Shown here: piece by piece, positions 15,510 through 24,032 of the stretch
Position numbering within the stretch: the stretch's first letter is position 1
Layout: each line of letters starts with the position of its first letter
DNA from: Bacteroidia bacterium
Lineage (GTDB): Bacteria; Bacteroidota; Bacteroidia; JAIBAJ01
Assembly (NCBI GenBank): GCA_019695265.1
Contig: JAIBAJ010000015.1
Span: forward strand, 1-48,480
DNA: 48,480 nucleotides
Direction of reading: 5' to 3'
The notes under the pieces: model-generated
What the model saw: the letters and a program-made list of their open reading frames with translations, nothing else
Database searches by the model: none
Told to the model about the DNA's origin: nothing
Translations under genes and position numbers: made by a program

Positions 15510-16619
15510 ATGAAAAGGGCGGTATTTTTAGTATTGTTTATTGCCATTGGACTCCAATTTTCGAGCTGTTCATTGGTAAGAACCTTGGTGTATTTTCAGC
15601 CCAAACTGGAAACCTATAAAGCTTTTCCGGAAGTAAAGATTAAGGCTTCTGAACAGCCCTTTCGTTTTTCTGAAGTTAAGGATTTGAACAGGTTAGGTAA
15701 AACAATGCAGCTTAATAACCGAAAACTGAATTCTAAGGTTGTAAATTTGGAAGAGTTGCTTGATAAGGGACCTACGGCATCTTTTCTGATTATTCGAAAC
15801 GATACCATTTTGTATGAATACTACAAGAATGAAATGCCGATGGAAGGTGTGGTAACCACTTTCTCGGTGGCTAAATCGTTCGTTGCTACATTGTTAGGCA
15901 TTGCAATCGAAGAAGGCAAAATTTCTGGAATTGATGAACCTATTACCACTTTTTTTCCTGAATTGGGTAAAAAGTCCCCGGCTTTAAAATCGGTAACCCT
16001 AGCCCACCTTTTGAAAATGAAAAGTGGGATGAAGCAGGCCAATCCAATCGCTTTGTATTATGGAAATAACTTGAAGCATCACATGAAGAAAAGCAGGTAT
16101 AAATTAAAACCTGATTCAGTGTTTGCTTATGACAATGCCAATACACAATTGCTTGGAATGGCTATTGAACGAGCCACCGGAAAGCCCTTGTACCAATACA
16201 TGGAAGAGAAACTTTGGAAACCCTTGGGAGCCGAATACGATATTACCTGGAGTGTTGACAATAATCGGGATAAACAGGTAAAGGCATTTTGTTGCCTCAA
16301 TGGCCGAACCAGAGATTTTGCTAAATTTGGTAGGTTGTATTTAAATAAAGGCAATTGGAATGGTAAACAACTGGTACCCGAGGCCTGGGTTAAATTAACC
16401 GCTATGCATGACCCCAATTCCTATTCGGTGTCGAGGTATAAAATGCATTGGTGGTTGGGAAATCAGGATGTTGGTTCATTTTATGCCAATGGTATGTACA
16501 ACCAATATATTTGGGTTTACCCAAGGAAAAACATTGTTATTTGTCGTTTTTCGGATATTAATCGCGAAACGGATGGGTACTGGCAGGATATTTTTAATGA
16601 AATAGTAGATCAATTATAA
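15510..16619 (+). CDS. Lipoprotein serine hydrolase, beta-lactamase / penicillin-binding-protein-like
   Basis: 369 residues. Lipoprotein signal MKRAVFLVLFIAIGLQFSSC with the lipid Cys at 20, so it should sit in the outer or inner membrane facing the periplasm or outside. The class C beta-lactamase fold (Pfam Beta-lactamase type) shows the nucleophile motif S119-V-A-K122, the Y208-D-N210 motif, and LAHLLKMKSGM typical of esterase/peptidase members. The C-terminal KTG-type box is not obvious; HWWLGN lies in that region. Members include esterases, D-aminopeptidases and DD-peptidases, so real beta-lactamase activity is not implied. The next gene begins two bases after its stop, so they are co-transcribed. 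Confidence 0.88.
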   Translation: MKRAVFLVLFIAIGLQFSSCSLVRTLVYFQPKLETYKAFPEVKIKASEQPFRFSEVKDLNRLGKTMQLNNRKLNSKVVNLEELLDKGPTASFLIIRNDTILYEYYKNEMPMEGVVTTFSVAKSFVATLLGIAIEEGKISGIDEPITTFFPELGKKSPALKSVTLAHLLKMKSGMKQANPIALYYGNNLKHHMKKSRYKLKPDSVFAYDNANTQLLGMAIERATGKPLYQYMEEKLWKPLGAEYDITWSVDNNRDKQVKAFCCLNGRTRDFAKFGRLYLNKGNWNGKQLVPEAWVKLTAMHDPNSYSVSRYKMHWWLGNQDVGSFYANGMYNQYIWVYPRKNIVICRFSDINRETDGYWQDIFNEIVDQL

Positions 16620-16621
16620 GC

Positions 16622-17086
16622 ATGAACTTTTTATACAACGAACTGCAAGAGCTGCAGAGCATGGAAGGCAAAACTCTGGATACTGTTTTCTACCAAATTT
16701 GGCGGAACCGTGCTAATCCTTCCAAACCCTTCGACTTCATTGATAAAATAGAGTTTGTATTTCGGGACAGTCCATCTGTATTGTTAGGTGTAAGTGAAGA
16801 TGCTTTAGGGATTACCGTAAATAATCAGGGCGATGATACCGAGAAGTTAAAGCAGGATTTAATGAATGAGTTTCAGGGCAAAATAACCATGCATGTGGTT
16901 AATATGAATGAAACTGATTTATGGTCACCTGCGGTTGGACAGGTTTTTAGTCATGTTAAACTGGAAAAACTTTCGAATGGAACCTATAGCAACGAGGCGA
17001 TTTTACTCGAGTTTTCAAACAAACACATGGTGGAAGTTCGCTACCTGGACGACGGCTTAATAGCAGAGTTTTATGAAGAGGTTTAG
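16622..17086 (+). CDS. Unknown 154-residue cytosolic protein, operon partner of the serine hydrolase
   Basis: Soluble acidic protein without signal peptide. It begins MNFLYNELQELQSMEGKTLD and has an alternating strand-like middle (KIEFVFRDSPSVLLGVSEDALGITV) and C-terminus (NEAILLEFSNKHMVEVRYLDDGLIAEFYEEV). The strand pattern suggests a beta-barrel-like or beta-sandwich domain with two similar halves, both containing hydrophobic-E-F pairs. I recognise no family. It starts 2 bases after the serine hydrolase stop. The opposite-strand TonB receptor ends 34 bp beyond it. Confidence 0.7.
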   Translation: MNFLYNELQELQSMEGKTLDTVFYQIWRNRANPSKPFDFIDKIEFVFRDSPSVLLGVSEDALGITVNNQGDDTEKLKQDLMNEFQGKITMHVVNMNETDLWSPAVGQVFSHVKLEKLSNGTYSNEAILLEFSNKHMVEVRYLDDGLIAEFYEEV

Positions 17087-17120
17087 CTAACTTTTTCAGT
17101 TAAGAACTCATAGCTTTGGA

Positions 17121-19970
17121 TTAAAACCGTAGAATAACTCCAAGTGTGTAATAAGCACCTGTTTTGTATGATTGTTGTTGCTGATCGGTTTTGCGGCTTA
17201 ATTTACCATCACCATTGGCATCCTGGAGCAATAAGAAGGATTGGTTAAGGATGTTTTGGATAGCCAGACGAATTTCGAGGTGACGCTTAAAGAAGTTTTT
17301 AGAAACGCTTAAATCGAGCGTGTTTCGAGGCATTTCATAAATGTCAGGTGTTCCAAAGGTTCCTACTACCCGAATTCGCGGACCCATAACATTGTACAAC
17401 AAACTGGCACTTAAACCCAAACTGTCGTTTTGGTAGTAAATTCCAGCGTTGATGATGTAAGGTGATTGTCCCATCATCGGACGTGTGCGGCTTTGTCCGG
17501 CAGAATTGGCTCCTAAATCAACTTGCGATTTAATATAAGCACCATTAGCAACCAAGGCAAAATCTTTGATAAAGGTAGTTTCAGATATGAATCTCAAGCT
17601 TTTCTTTAGTTCAACCTCTACTCCGTAACTAACAGCCGATTCGGCATTTCGGAAAGAGAAGTTTCTGGTTCCTCCCGATCCGGTACCGGGAACGAAATAG
17701 GTCTCAATCGGGTTGATGAACTTTTTATAAAAAAAGCCTACATTAATTAATTCTCCTTGTTCAGGGTACCACTCCCAACGTGCATCCAGGTTGTGAATGG
17801 TTGGGGTTTTCAGGCTATCGTTACCGTAAATAACATTGTTAAAGTTGAAATCATAAAAGGCATAAGGGGCCAATTCTCTGAACTCGGGGCGGTTAACAGT
17901 TTTACCATATGCAAGTCGCACCAACATGGTTTTGGTCAGGTTTATGGATAAATTTACGGATGGTAATACACTTACGATGTGTTTGTCGATGTCCAGTGGT
18001 TTTTCGGTAATATCTTTGGAATGCAAGGTTTGGCGGTTGTTTTCAATTCTCACTCCACCATACAAAGTACCATACTTTGCCAATGGGATTTCAAGTGCTA
18101 CATAGGAAGCATATAATTCGTTTCTGGCAGTGTAGCTATCGCTTCCTTTGGTGTCTTCGGTAATTTTTAAGCCATTGCTTGAGTTGATATTGGTGTCGGC
18201 AAACAAGCTATCGAAAGGTTGTGTATACAATCCATAGTTTTGGTAAGTTGCAAACCCGGCTGCAGCATAACCCAAGTTACGAGCCGAGAAGGTACGATTT
18301 TTAATTTCCCCATAAAAACCTGCCTTTACATGTGGAACAAAAACATCCGATACCGGAATTTTCTGATCCAGGTTCACATTAGCAGTTTGAATAGATTCGT
18401 TCAAATCAAAAAACAAGCGGCCCAAGAAAAATGGAGTAGCGGTAAAAGGTATATAAGTTCTAAATGGAACTGAATCGGGCTCTGAAATACCCTTGCTGGT
18501 TCTTACCCTTCTCCAATCCGGGTCTTTTCTTACCGAGCGGCTGTAGGCCAAGGTCCAATCGATGGTCGTTAATTCATGGAAGAATTTATGGGTACCTCCC
18601 AATTGTCCGGTATAAATGGAACGGTTGAAATAGCGGTAAGAATACTCTCTTCGCACTTCACCTTCTTCTAAGTTACGACCTTCACGAATGGTAGTTGTAT
18701 TGTTTCCGATTTGGTTAAAAATATTTTTGAATTCGATTTTGTGGTTGGTTCCAAACCCAAAACTCCAATTGTGCAGAATGCCTTCCCTTACTTGGTTGAT
18801 ATAGGTTTTGTCTTGATAGTCGAAAATGGTATCTGACTTTTGTGCTAAACTGTCATAGGCGTTGTAGTCGGTACGGCGGCTGTTGTAATAAAGATGGGTA
18901 TTGGAATAATTGAGAGCGGTGATATGTCCGATTTTAATTTTATCTCCAATGTTAAATCTGCGAATAAACTCCAGGTTAAATCGTAAATCCGGATTGGCTT
19001 TTTGTGCTACAGTGCTCCAATTGTTCGATAATTCTCTTCCAAGTTGAGTCAATTGGTTTTGTCCTTCTTTGTTGTCAATGGTGTTGAGATTGGCAGGGAA
19101 ATTATCGGGGAGGCTTCGTCCGCCATCATCAAAACCAAGCCATTCGGTTTTTCCGCTTTTATTTACCAGGAATTCGTTAAAGGTGGTTCCTGCGCGGTAT
19201 GAACCTGAAAATCCAACTTTCACTTCATTCTTTTCGGGTGCAGTTTTGGTGAAAACTTTTATAACACCACCTGCAAATTCACCGGGAAGTTCCGGAGCAG
19301 GGGTTTTATAAATTAGCATTCGGTCAATCAATGAACTGGGAACCATGTCAAAAGCAAAGGCTTTTACATCGGTTTCCACCGATGGTGATGTGGTATTGTT
19401 AAGCCAAACCATGTTGTAACGCTCCGATAAACCGCGAATATTCACATAGCGATCATCAATAATCGTTACACCAGGTATACGCTTGATGATTTCTCCTGCA
19501 TCTCTGTCTTGGCCTTTTGCAATTTGCTCACTACCTATACCGCTTACGATTTGTTGGGCCTGGCGGATTTCCGCAACCACTGCTTTTTCGGTATTTCTAA
19601 CTCTTTCGGCTTGAACTACTGCAGTAGCAAGTGTTTTTTTGTCTGTTTTTAAGGTGAAATTCAATACCAGGTTTTCTCCGGGTTTAATCTGAACTTTTTG
19701 AGCTGAAGGTTGATACCCTACAAAGCTGGCAACAATTTCGTAGGTACCTGCAGGAATGTTAAATTGGTAATTTCCATCAAAATCAGTGGTAGCCCCTAAA
19801 CTGGTATTCGGTATGCTTACGTTGGCGAAAGGAATAGGTGTTTCAACGCCATTCAGTACTTCGATAACTTTTCCACTCACATTGGCACTGAATTGATCCG
19901 TATTGGAAAATGCCGAAAAGGAAAGGAAAATTAATGCAACAAAAGCAAAAAGGGTATAAAGTTTTGACAT
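17121..19970 (-). CDS. TonB-dependent receptor with carboxypeptidase-like N-terminal domain
   Basis: 949-residue outer-membrane protein. Signal peptide MSKLYTLFAFVALIFLSFSAFS. A carboxypeptidase-regulatory-like/CarboxypepD_reg domain follows (about 30-115: GKVIEVLNGVETPIPFANVSIPNTSLGATTDFDGNYQFNIPAGTY, in pieces). The plug domain contains RIPGVTIIDDRYVNIRGLSERYN and the beta barrel runs to an aromatic C-terminus (YYTLGVILRF). The start at 19970 is chosen because the signal peptide begins there; the upstream codons to 19997 precede it. This subclass (barrel starting with VNIRGLSERYN) is annotated in Bacteroidota as an outer membrane beta-barrel receptor without a SusD partner, and there is none here. 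The substrate is unknown. It sits 34 bp from the convergent unknown gene. Confidence 0.93.
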   Translation of the reverse strand: MSKLYTLFAFVALIFLSFSAFSNTDQFSANVSGKVIEVLNGVETPIPFANVSIPNTSLGATTDFDGNYQFNIPAGTYEIVASFVGYQPSAQKVQIKPGENLVLNFTLKTDKKTLATAVVQAERVRNTEKAVVAEIRQAQQIVSGIGSEQIAKGQDRDAGEIIKRIPGVTIIDDRYVNIRGLSERYNMVWLNNTTSPSVETDVKAFAFDMVPSSLIDRMLIYKTPAPELPGEFAGGVIKVFTKTAPEKNEVKVGFSGSYRAGTTFNEFLVNKSGKTEWLGFDDGGRSLPDNFPANLNTIDNKEGQNQLTQLGRELSNNWSTVAQKANPDLRFNLEFIRRFNIGDKIKIGHITALNYSNTHLYYNSRRTDYNAYDSLAQKSDTIFDYQDKTYINQVREGILHNWSFGFGTNHKIEFKNIFNQIGNNTTTIREGRNLEEGEVRREYSYRYFNRSIYTGQLGGTHKFFHELTTIDWTLAYSRSVRKDPDWRRVRTSKGISEPDSVPFRTYIPFTATPFFLGRLFFDLNESIQTANVNLDQKIPVSDVFVPHVKAGFYGEIKNRTFSARNLGYAAAGFATYQNYGLYTQPFDSLFADTNINSSNGLKITEDTKGSDSYTARNELYASYVALEIPLAKYGTLYGGVRIENNRQTLHSKDITEKPLDIDKHIVSVLPSVNLSINLTKTMLVRLAYGKTVNRPEFRELAPYAFYDFNFNNVIYGNDSLKTPTIHNLDARWEWYPEQGELINVGFFYKKFINPIETYFVPGTGSGGTRNFSFRNAESAVSYGVEVELKKSLRFISETTFIKDFALVANGAYIKSQVDLGANSAGQSRTRPMMGQSPYIINAGIYYQNDSLGLSASLLYNVMGPRIRVVGTFGTPDIYEMPRNTLDLSVSKNFFKRHLEIRLAIQNILNQSFLLLQDANGDGKLSRKTDQQQQSYKTGAYYTLGVILRF

Positions 19971-20048
19971 GGTTATTTTGTTGCTGCAAAACAACATTTC
20001 TAACCCTATCTCATTATTTCGCCAAGGTTAAGTTTGTGTTAACTTGGC

Positions 20049-21227
20049 TTATTCAACATAAACGACCAATCCCTTCAAATATTCACCTTCCGGATGGAAA
20101 ATGGAAACCGGATGGTCGGCTGGCTGCCGCAGCCGGTGAAGGATTCGTACCGAACGTTTAGCTTCTATTGCTGCTGCTCTTACTGCTCCTTCAAATGCAT
20201 CTGCATCAACCACCTGTGAACATGAAAATGTAAAAACTAAACCTTTTGGTAAAATTCGCTTAAAGGTAGCCTCGTTAAGTCGCTTGTAGGCCATGAGGGC
20301 ATGGTGACGGTTTTTGATGTTTTTTGCAAAGGCCGGAGGGTCTAGAATAACAATATCAAAGTCAAAGTTTGCATCCTTGATATATTCCATAACATCTTCA
20401 GTTAAACTCTCATGCCTGGATGCCCGGATTTTATTTAGTTCTAAATTCTTTTCCAAGAGGTCCATGGCTCGTTTGGATGAGTCAACCGAACACACCAAAC
20501 TGGCTCCATTTTGTAAGGCATACATGGAAAATCCACCGGTGTAGCAAAAGGTGTTCAAAACTCTCTTTCCCTTTGAATATGCACCTAAAAGTGCCCGATT
20601 TTCGCGCTGGTCGATAAAAAATCCGGTTTTTTGTCCTTGTATAAAATCTACCTGAAAACGAATCCCATTCTCAAAGTACTCCTCCTCCTTCAAGTCGCCT
20701 ATTAAAAATCCATCCTCTACATCCAATCCTATTTTGCCAGGCAACGTATCCTTGCTCTTGGAATAAACCTGGGTAATGTTTCCTTCGCCTGCTTTTAGTA
20801 ATGCCTGGGCAATAATTTTTCTGTCCTTGAACATACCCATCGAATGGGCTTGAAGTACCGCAGTACTACCATAAATGTCAACAATAAGTCCCGGTAATCC
20901 ATCCCCTTCTCCATGTGCCAATCGATAAATATTGGTTGGGCCATCCTTTGGAAACAAAGACTTACGAAGGGAATAAGCCTTACTTAATTGCTCCGTATAA
21001 AATTGCTCCAAATCCGGAATAGGCTTAAAATCAAGGATTCGGGCAACAATGCTACCATCGTTGTAGTGGGCTGTGGCTAAAAACTGGTTTCTTGATGAGT
21101 AAATTTCACAAAGGGTTCCGTCTTTTAAACCCAATCCGGTTTTTACTGCACCTGAAAATACCCATCGGTGAAACCTCAACAGGGATTGTTCTTTGTTCGG
21201 ATGAAGGATGAGAGCTGGTGTGGACAT
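20049..21227 (-). CDS. Class I SAM-dependent rRNA large-subunit methyltransferase (RlmI/RlmK-like)
   Basis: 392 residues from the ATG at 21227 (MSTPALILHPNKEQSLLRFHRWVFSGAV); a TTG three codons earlier is less likely. N-terminal PUA-like domain (1-75: HRWVFSGAVKT, GTLCEIYSSRNQFLATAHYN). Then an EEHEH middle, and a Rossmann methyltransferase domain with NTFCYTGGFSMYAL (SAM loop), VCSVDSSKRAMDLLEKN, and LDPPAFAKN in the catalytic region. The RlmI family makes m5C in 23S rRNA, and the LDPPAFAK motif is the family signature. The exact target base is inferred. The start is followed upstream by pirin on the same strand, 39 bp away. Confidence 0.9.
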   Translation of the reverse strand: MSTPALILHPNKEQSLLRFHRWVFSGAVKTGLGLKDGTLCEIYSSRNQFLATAHYNDGSIVARILDFKPIPDLEQFYTEQLSKAYSLRKSLFPKDGPTNIYRLAHGEGDGLPGLIVDIYGSTAVLQAHSMGMFKDRKIIAQALLKAGEGNITQVYSKSKDTLPGKIGLDVEDGFLIGDLKEEEYFENGIRFQVDFIQGQKTGFFIDQRENRALLGAYSKGKRVLNTFCYTGGFSMYALQNGASLVCSVDSSKRAMDLLEKNLELNKIRASRHESLTEDVMEYIKDANFDFDIVILDPPAFAKNIKNRHHALMAYKRLNEATFKRILPKGLVFTFSCSQVVDADAFEGAVRAAAIEAKRSVRILHRLRQPADHPVSIFHPEGEYLKGLVVYVE

Positions 21228-21265
21228 GCGCTGCAAAGAACGGCATTAAATCCTTTGGCCCCTCA

Positions 21266-21976
21266 TTAATTCATTGGTACATCAATTATTACCAACTCAC
21301 TGTCTTTTCCGGCAAGCAAGTTCACGTTTTCCACTTCCCAAATCCCCATACTATCCCGGGTGTTAAGTTCCATGTCTCCAATTTTAACCTGTCCTTGAAT
21401 CACAAAAACCCACAAACCATTGCCCTGTTTTTTCATAGAATAATTCAAACTCATTCCGTGGTCCAGGTTGGTTAAAGAGAACCAAACGTCTTGATTTACC
21501 CACAAAGATCCATCTTCCTGGTTTGGCGACACAACCGTTTGAACCTTGTTTTTTCGTCCTTCTGCTGCAAATTGGGCCTGCCCATATCTAGGTTCAATAT
21601 TTCTTAATTTCGGAAACACCCAAATCTGAAGCAAGTTGGTTGTTTCGCCTTTGTTCGGATTAAATTCGGAGTGAGTTATTCCACTTCCTGCACTCATTAT
21701 TTGAACTTCTCCGTGCTTAATTACCGAGGTATTTCCCATGCTGTCGCGGTGTTGAAGGTCTCCTTTCAATGGAATGGAAACAATCTCCATGTTATCGTGC
21801 GGATGGGTTCCAAATCCCATTCCGGGGGCAATAAGATCGTCGTTAAATACCCGAAGTAGTCCAAAATTCATTTGGTCGGGGTTGTAAAAATGGGCAAAAC
21901 TAAAGGTATGGTGGGCATCTAACCAGCCATGGTTGGCATGGCCGCGCTCATTGGATTTAATAATAGTTGTTTTCAT
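21266..21976 (-). CDS. Pirin-family cupin protein (YhhW-like)
   Basis: 236 residues. N-terminal cupin pirin motif: NHGWLDAHHTFSFAHFYNPD, then GMGFGTHPHDNMEIVSIPLKGDLQHRDSMGN, giving the His-rich metal site (His-x-His and Glu). The C-terminal cupin half is weaker (LNYSMKKQGNGLWVFVIQGQVKIG). Known members are metal-binding and some (YhhW) show quercetinase activity in vitro; a physiological substrate is not established. An exact TACCTTTG box lies 16 bases upstream. Possibly co-transcribed with the methyltransferase gene 39 bp downstream. Confidence 0.93.
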   Translation of the reverse strand: MKTTIIKSNERGHANHGWLDAHHTFSFAHFYNPDQMNFGLLRVFNDDLIAPGMGFGTHPHDNMEIVSIPLKGDLQHRDSMGNTSVIKHGEVQIMSAGSGITHSEFNPNKGETTNLLQIWVFPKLRNIEPRYGQAQFAAEGRKNKVQTVVSPNQEDGSLWVNQDVWFSLTNLDHGMSLNYSMKKQGNGLWVFVIQGQVKIGDMELNTRDSMGIWEVENVNLLAGKDSELVIIDVPMN

Positions 21977-21992
21977 GGTAAAAATGTTGAAG

Positions 21993-22000
21993 CAAAGGTA
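21993..22000 (-). promoter_or_regulatory. -7 promoter box TACCTTTG of pirin
   Basis: Exact TAnnTTTG match 16 bases before the ATG at 21976. Confidence 0.65.
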
Positions 22001-22076
22001 GATGCCTGCATTGGTATAGAAACAGGATAAAAACTGAAAAGTGTGGGAGTTTTAGATTGGTTTTTGTTTTAATGAT

Positions 22077-22227
22077 GCGGGCCCTTTTGCTATGAAAGTA
22101 TGGCCTTTCCCAAAATGGACTGCAAGCAAAAGGCCGGGCTATTCGTTTCAAGTCCTCGCCGCCCTTGGCTATCGCCGCGGGCGTCTGTGGGCTTTCCACT
22201 GCTATCCCTGCCCGAAGCAACCCCAAT
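22077..22227 (-). repeat. Interspersed structured element, copy C
   Basis: Minus-oriented copy. Outer stem GCCCG (22210-22214) pairs with CGGGC (22135-22139). Inner stem GGGCG (22179-22183) pairs with CGCCC (22160-22164) across a 14-base loop. The 3' stem CCTTTTGC (22083-22090) pairs with GCAAAAGG (22126-22133), eight perfect pairs, next to a GGGCCCGC terminal block. Conserved parts are AGGGATAGC, AAGCCCACAG, GATAGCCAAGGGCGGCGAGGACT. It occupies the gap between pirin and the small T9SS gene; the rest of that gap shows no other feature. Confidence 0.7.
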
Positions 22228-22313
22228 CAGTTGTGCATGAAAATTCTATTTCCCCGGTACCAACAATAAATTACGTTTAAATATTCAAGGATTTGATTTC
22301 TCTCTTTCCCTAT

Positions 22314-23003
22314 TTATTGCTTTATTACTTTTTGATGGATAATTTTCCCTCCCTTTGTTTCGAAGGTGATTATGTATAATCCTGCAGGTAAACTAATTGA
22401 TTCCATTGATTTACTGGACAGGCTAATATTTTTGCCTGACACATCCGAAATTCTCAATGACTTCACTTGCTCATTCTGACCAATTACAAGGCTTTCCTGT
22501 TGAAAATAGGCATACGGAATAAAATCCTCTATTGTATTTACCGAGTTAGGTTGTGGGTTAAAATTAAAGGTAAATGTTTGGTCAAACTTGCACGAGTCGA
22601 TCGTTAAAGGACTTAAGTTTTTCATCCAAAGTTCAAAGCTTGCACTTGCATTGGGTGCTAAAGCCTGGGTTTGGTCAAAAAATACCTGCGCAATAGAAGT
22701 GCTGTCAATATTCCACGACGATGCAAATACAATCCATACATCGCCGCTAGGATTTAAAACCAATCCGTCGGGTAGGGGAGTAATAGGAACTAACTTGGCC
22801 TGAGGGTAAGCATAATTGCTGGAAGTGGTATTTTTAATCGGAATTCCTAAATAATAGTCGCCAAACGAAATCCCTCCGGAACTTTGATAAGTAATTAAAT
22901 TTTCAAAGTATTCAAAAGGTTGATCAGTGCAGGAAACGGTTTGAGCTTGAGCTTGAAATCTAGGTATCCAAAGCAACAAAGAAAGAAAGTATAGTTTTTT
23001 CAT
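22314..23003 (-). CDS. Small secreted protein with T9SS type A sorting domain
   Basis: 229 residues from the ATG at 23003, where a signal peptide begins (MKKLYFLSLLLWIPRFQAQAQ). The long upstream in-frame extension crosses the tandem array and is not credible. The middle (about 25-145) is a beta-rich, Cys-paired domain of unknown role. The C-terminal 75 residues end SLRISDVSGKNISL ... LPAGLYIITFETKGGKIIHQKVIKQ, the type A sorting signal that sends proteins through the type IX secretion system. Its promoter must lie in about 25 bp beside the tandem array; TATATTTA (minus strand 23020-23027) is a candidate -7 box. Domain function is unknown. Confidence 0.75.
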   Translation of the reverse strand: MKKLYFLSLLLWIPRFQAQAQTVSCTDQPFEYFENLITYQSSGGISFGDYYLGIPIKNTTSSNYAYPQAKLVPITPLPDGLVLNPSGDVWIVFASSWNIDSTSIAQVFFDQTQALAPNASASFELWMKNLSPLTIDSCKFDQTFTFNFNPQPNSVNTIEDFIPYAYFQQESLVIGQNEQVKSLRISDVSGKNISLSSKSMESISLPAGLYIITFETKGGKIIHQKVIKQ

Positions 23004-23030
23004 AAGTAAGATGGTTTTGTAAATATACAT

Positions 23031-23720
23031 TTTTTTTTGTTTGGCGGAGAGAGAGGGATTACTACGTGAACCCTGGTTGGGGGGCATCAAACAAAAAAAC
23101 CGCTCGTGACCTCGCTTGGTTTTTTTATTTCCACTCCTCACTCAATCCCTGGCGGGCTTGGTTCGGGTTGGAAATAAAAAAACCAACCCTCCGGGCTGGT
23201 TTTTTTTGTTTGGCGGAGAGAGAGGGATTACTACGTGAACCCTGGTTGGGGAGGCATCAAATAAAAAAACCGCTCGTGACCTCGCTTGGTTTTTTTATTT
23301 CCACTCCTCACTCAATCCCTGGCGGGCTTGGTTCGGGTTGGAAATAAAAAAACCAACCCTCCGGGCTGGTTTTTTTTGTTTGGCGGAGAGAGAGGGATTA
23401 CTAACGTGAACCCTGGTTGGGGGGCATCAAACAAAAAAAACGCTCGTGACCTCGCTTGGTTTTTTTATTTCCACTCCTCACTCAATCCCTGGCGGGCTTG
23501 GTTCGGGTTGGAAATAAAAAAACCAACCCTCCGGGCTGGTTTATTTTGTTTGGCGGAGAGAGAGGGATTACTTACGTGAACCCTGGTTGGGGGGCATCAA
23601 ACAAAAAAACCGCTCGTGACCTCGCTTGGTTTTTTTTATTTCCACTCCTCACTCAATCCCTGGCGGGCTTGGTTCGGGTTGGAAATAAAAAAACCAACCC
23701 TAGGGGCTGGTTTTTTTGTT
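23031..23720 (-). repeat. Tandem array: four near-identical 170-bp units carrying the tRNA-Ser 3' end
   Basis: Units start at 23042, 23211, 23381 and 23551 (periods 169, 170, 170); the next period is the real tRNA at 23721. Each unit starts with TGGCGGAGAGAGAGGGATT, identical to the last 19 tRNA bases read from the plus strand, then departs (ACTACGTGAACCCTGG instead of CGAACCCCCGG). Each then carries an inverted repeat of 16 bp (23288-23303 with 23339-23354 in unit 2, 35-base loop), whose arms include T7 and A7 runs. A terminator-like hairpin AACCAACCC/GGGCTGGTT follows. Units differ at only a few bases, so duplication is recent. Not coding: the open frames in it change with every unit because 170 is not a multiple of three. 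Confidence 0.9.
23685..23712 (-). terminator. Intrinsic terminator downstream of tRNA-Ser
   Basis: Read from the minus strand, AACCAGCCCC TA GGGTTGGTT (23692-23712) is followed by a run of seven T. It lies 9 bases after the tRNA CCA end. The plus strand also ends in a T run, so it can act in both directions. Each tandem unit contains a copy. Confidence 0.7.
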
Positions 23721-23808
23721 TGGCGGAGAGAGAGGGATTCGAACCCCCGGTACCTTTCGGCACAACGGTTTTCAAGACCGCCGCATTAGACCGCTCTGCC
23801 ATCTCTCC
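23721..23808 (-). tRNA. tRNA-Ser (anticodon UGA)
   Basis: 88 bases on the minus strand. Acceptor GGAGAGA pairs with TCTCTCC, discriminator G and encoded CCA. The anticodon stem/loop GCGGT CTTGAAA ACCGT gives anticodon TGA, which reads UCA. A long variable arm (TGTGCCGAAAGGTACC) fits the serine class. The T arm is GGGGGTTCGAATCCC. The -7 box TACTTTTG at 23814-23821 (minus) ends only 5 bases before the first mature base, so the 5' leader would be at most a few bases. Confidence 0.97.
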
Positions 23809-23813
23809 GGGGG

Positions 23814-23821
23814 CAAAAGTA
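23814..23821 (-). promoter_or_regulatory. -7 promoter box TACTTTTG of tRNA-Ser
   Basis: Exact TAnnTTTG match five bases before the tRNA 5' end. Because the tRNA end is fixed by structure, this calibrates how close to a transcript start these boxes lie in this genome. Confidence 0.7.
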
Positions 23822-24020
23822 GAAGAAAAGCCTTTCCAACAAACATTCAGAGCTACTTTTTTTATTTTGGATTAAATTATTGGAAAACAATGCGTTATGT
23901 TTTTTTGTATTCTCTATTTTGGCTAGTTCATCCTGGGTGCAACAACAAAAGAGGTAGATAAGATGCCATAGAACTGCAATTTATTTCAGGATTTGGTCCA
24001 ACTATTTTAGGTAAATAAAC

Positions 24021-24028
24021 TACCTTTA
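24021..24028 (+). promoter_or_regulatory. -7 promoter box TACCTTTA of the GWxTD gene
   Basis: One mismatch to TAnnTTTG, ending 4 bases before the ATG at 24033. Confidence 0.55.
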
Positions 24029-24032
24029 CCCT

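Noticed and set aside
23031-23720. CRISPR array considered for the regular repeats.
   Set aside because: Units are 170 bp, nearly identical throughout with no unique spacers, and no cas genes are present.
23031-23808. Integrated mobile element at tRNA-Ser.
   Set aside because: The tRNA-end duplications look like att sites, but no integrase, relaxase or cargo genes are between them; reported only as a possible relic.
23066-23875. Four similar overlapping plus-strand open frames (82-139 residues) with repeated peptides.
   Set aside because: They follow the 170-bp tandem array and shift frame with each unit; the last frame reads through the tRNA-Ser gene and translates its complement. They have no start context or family match.
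23890-23961. Short frame with a hydrophobic start and Cys (MRYVFLYSLFWLVHPGC...), 23 residues.
   Set aside because: Too short, no upstream box, and no conserved tail.
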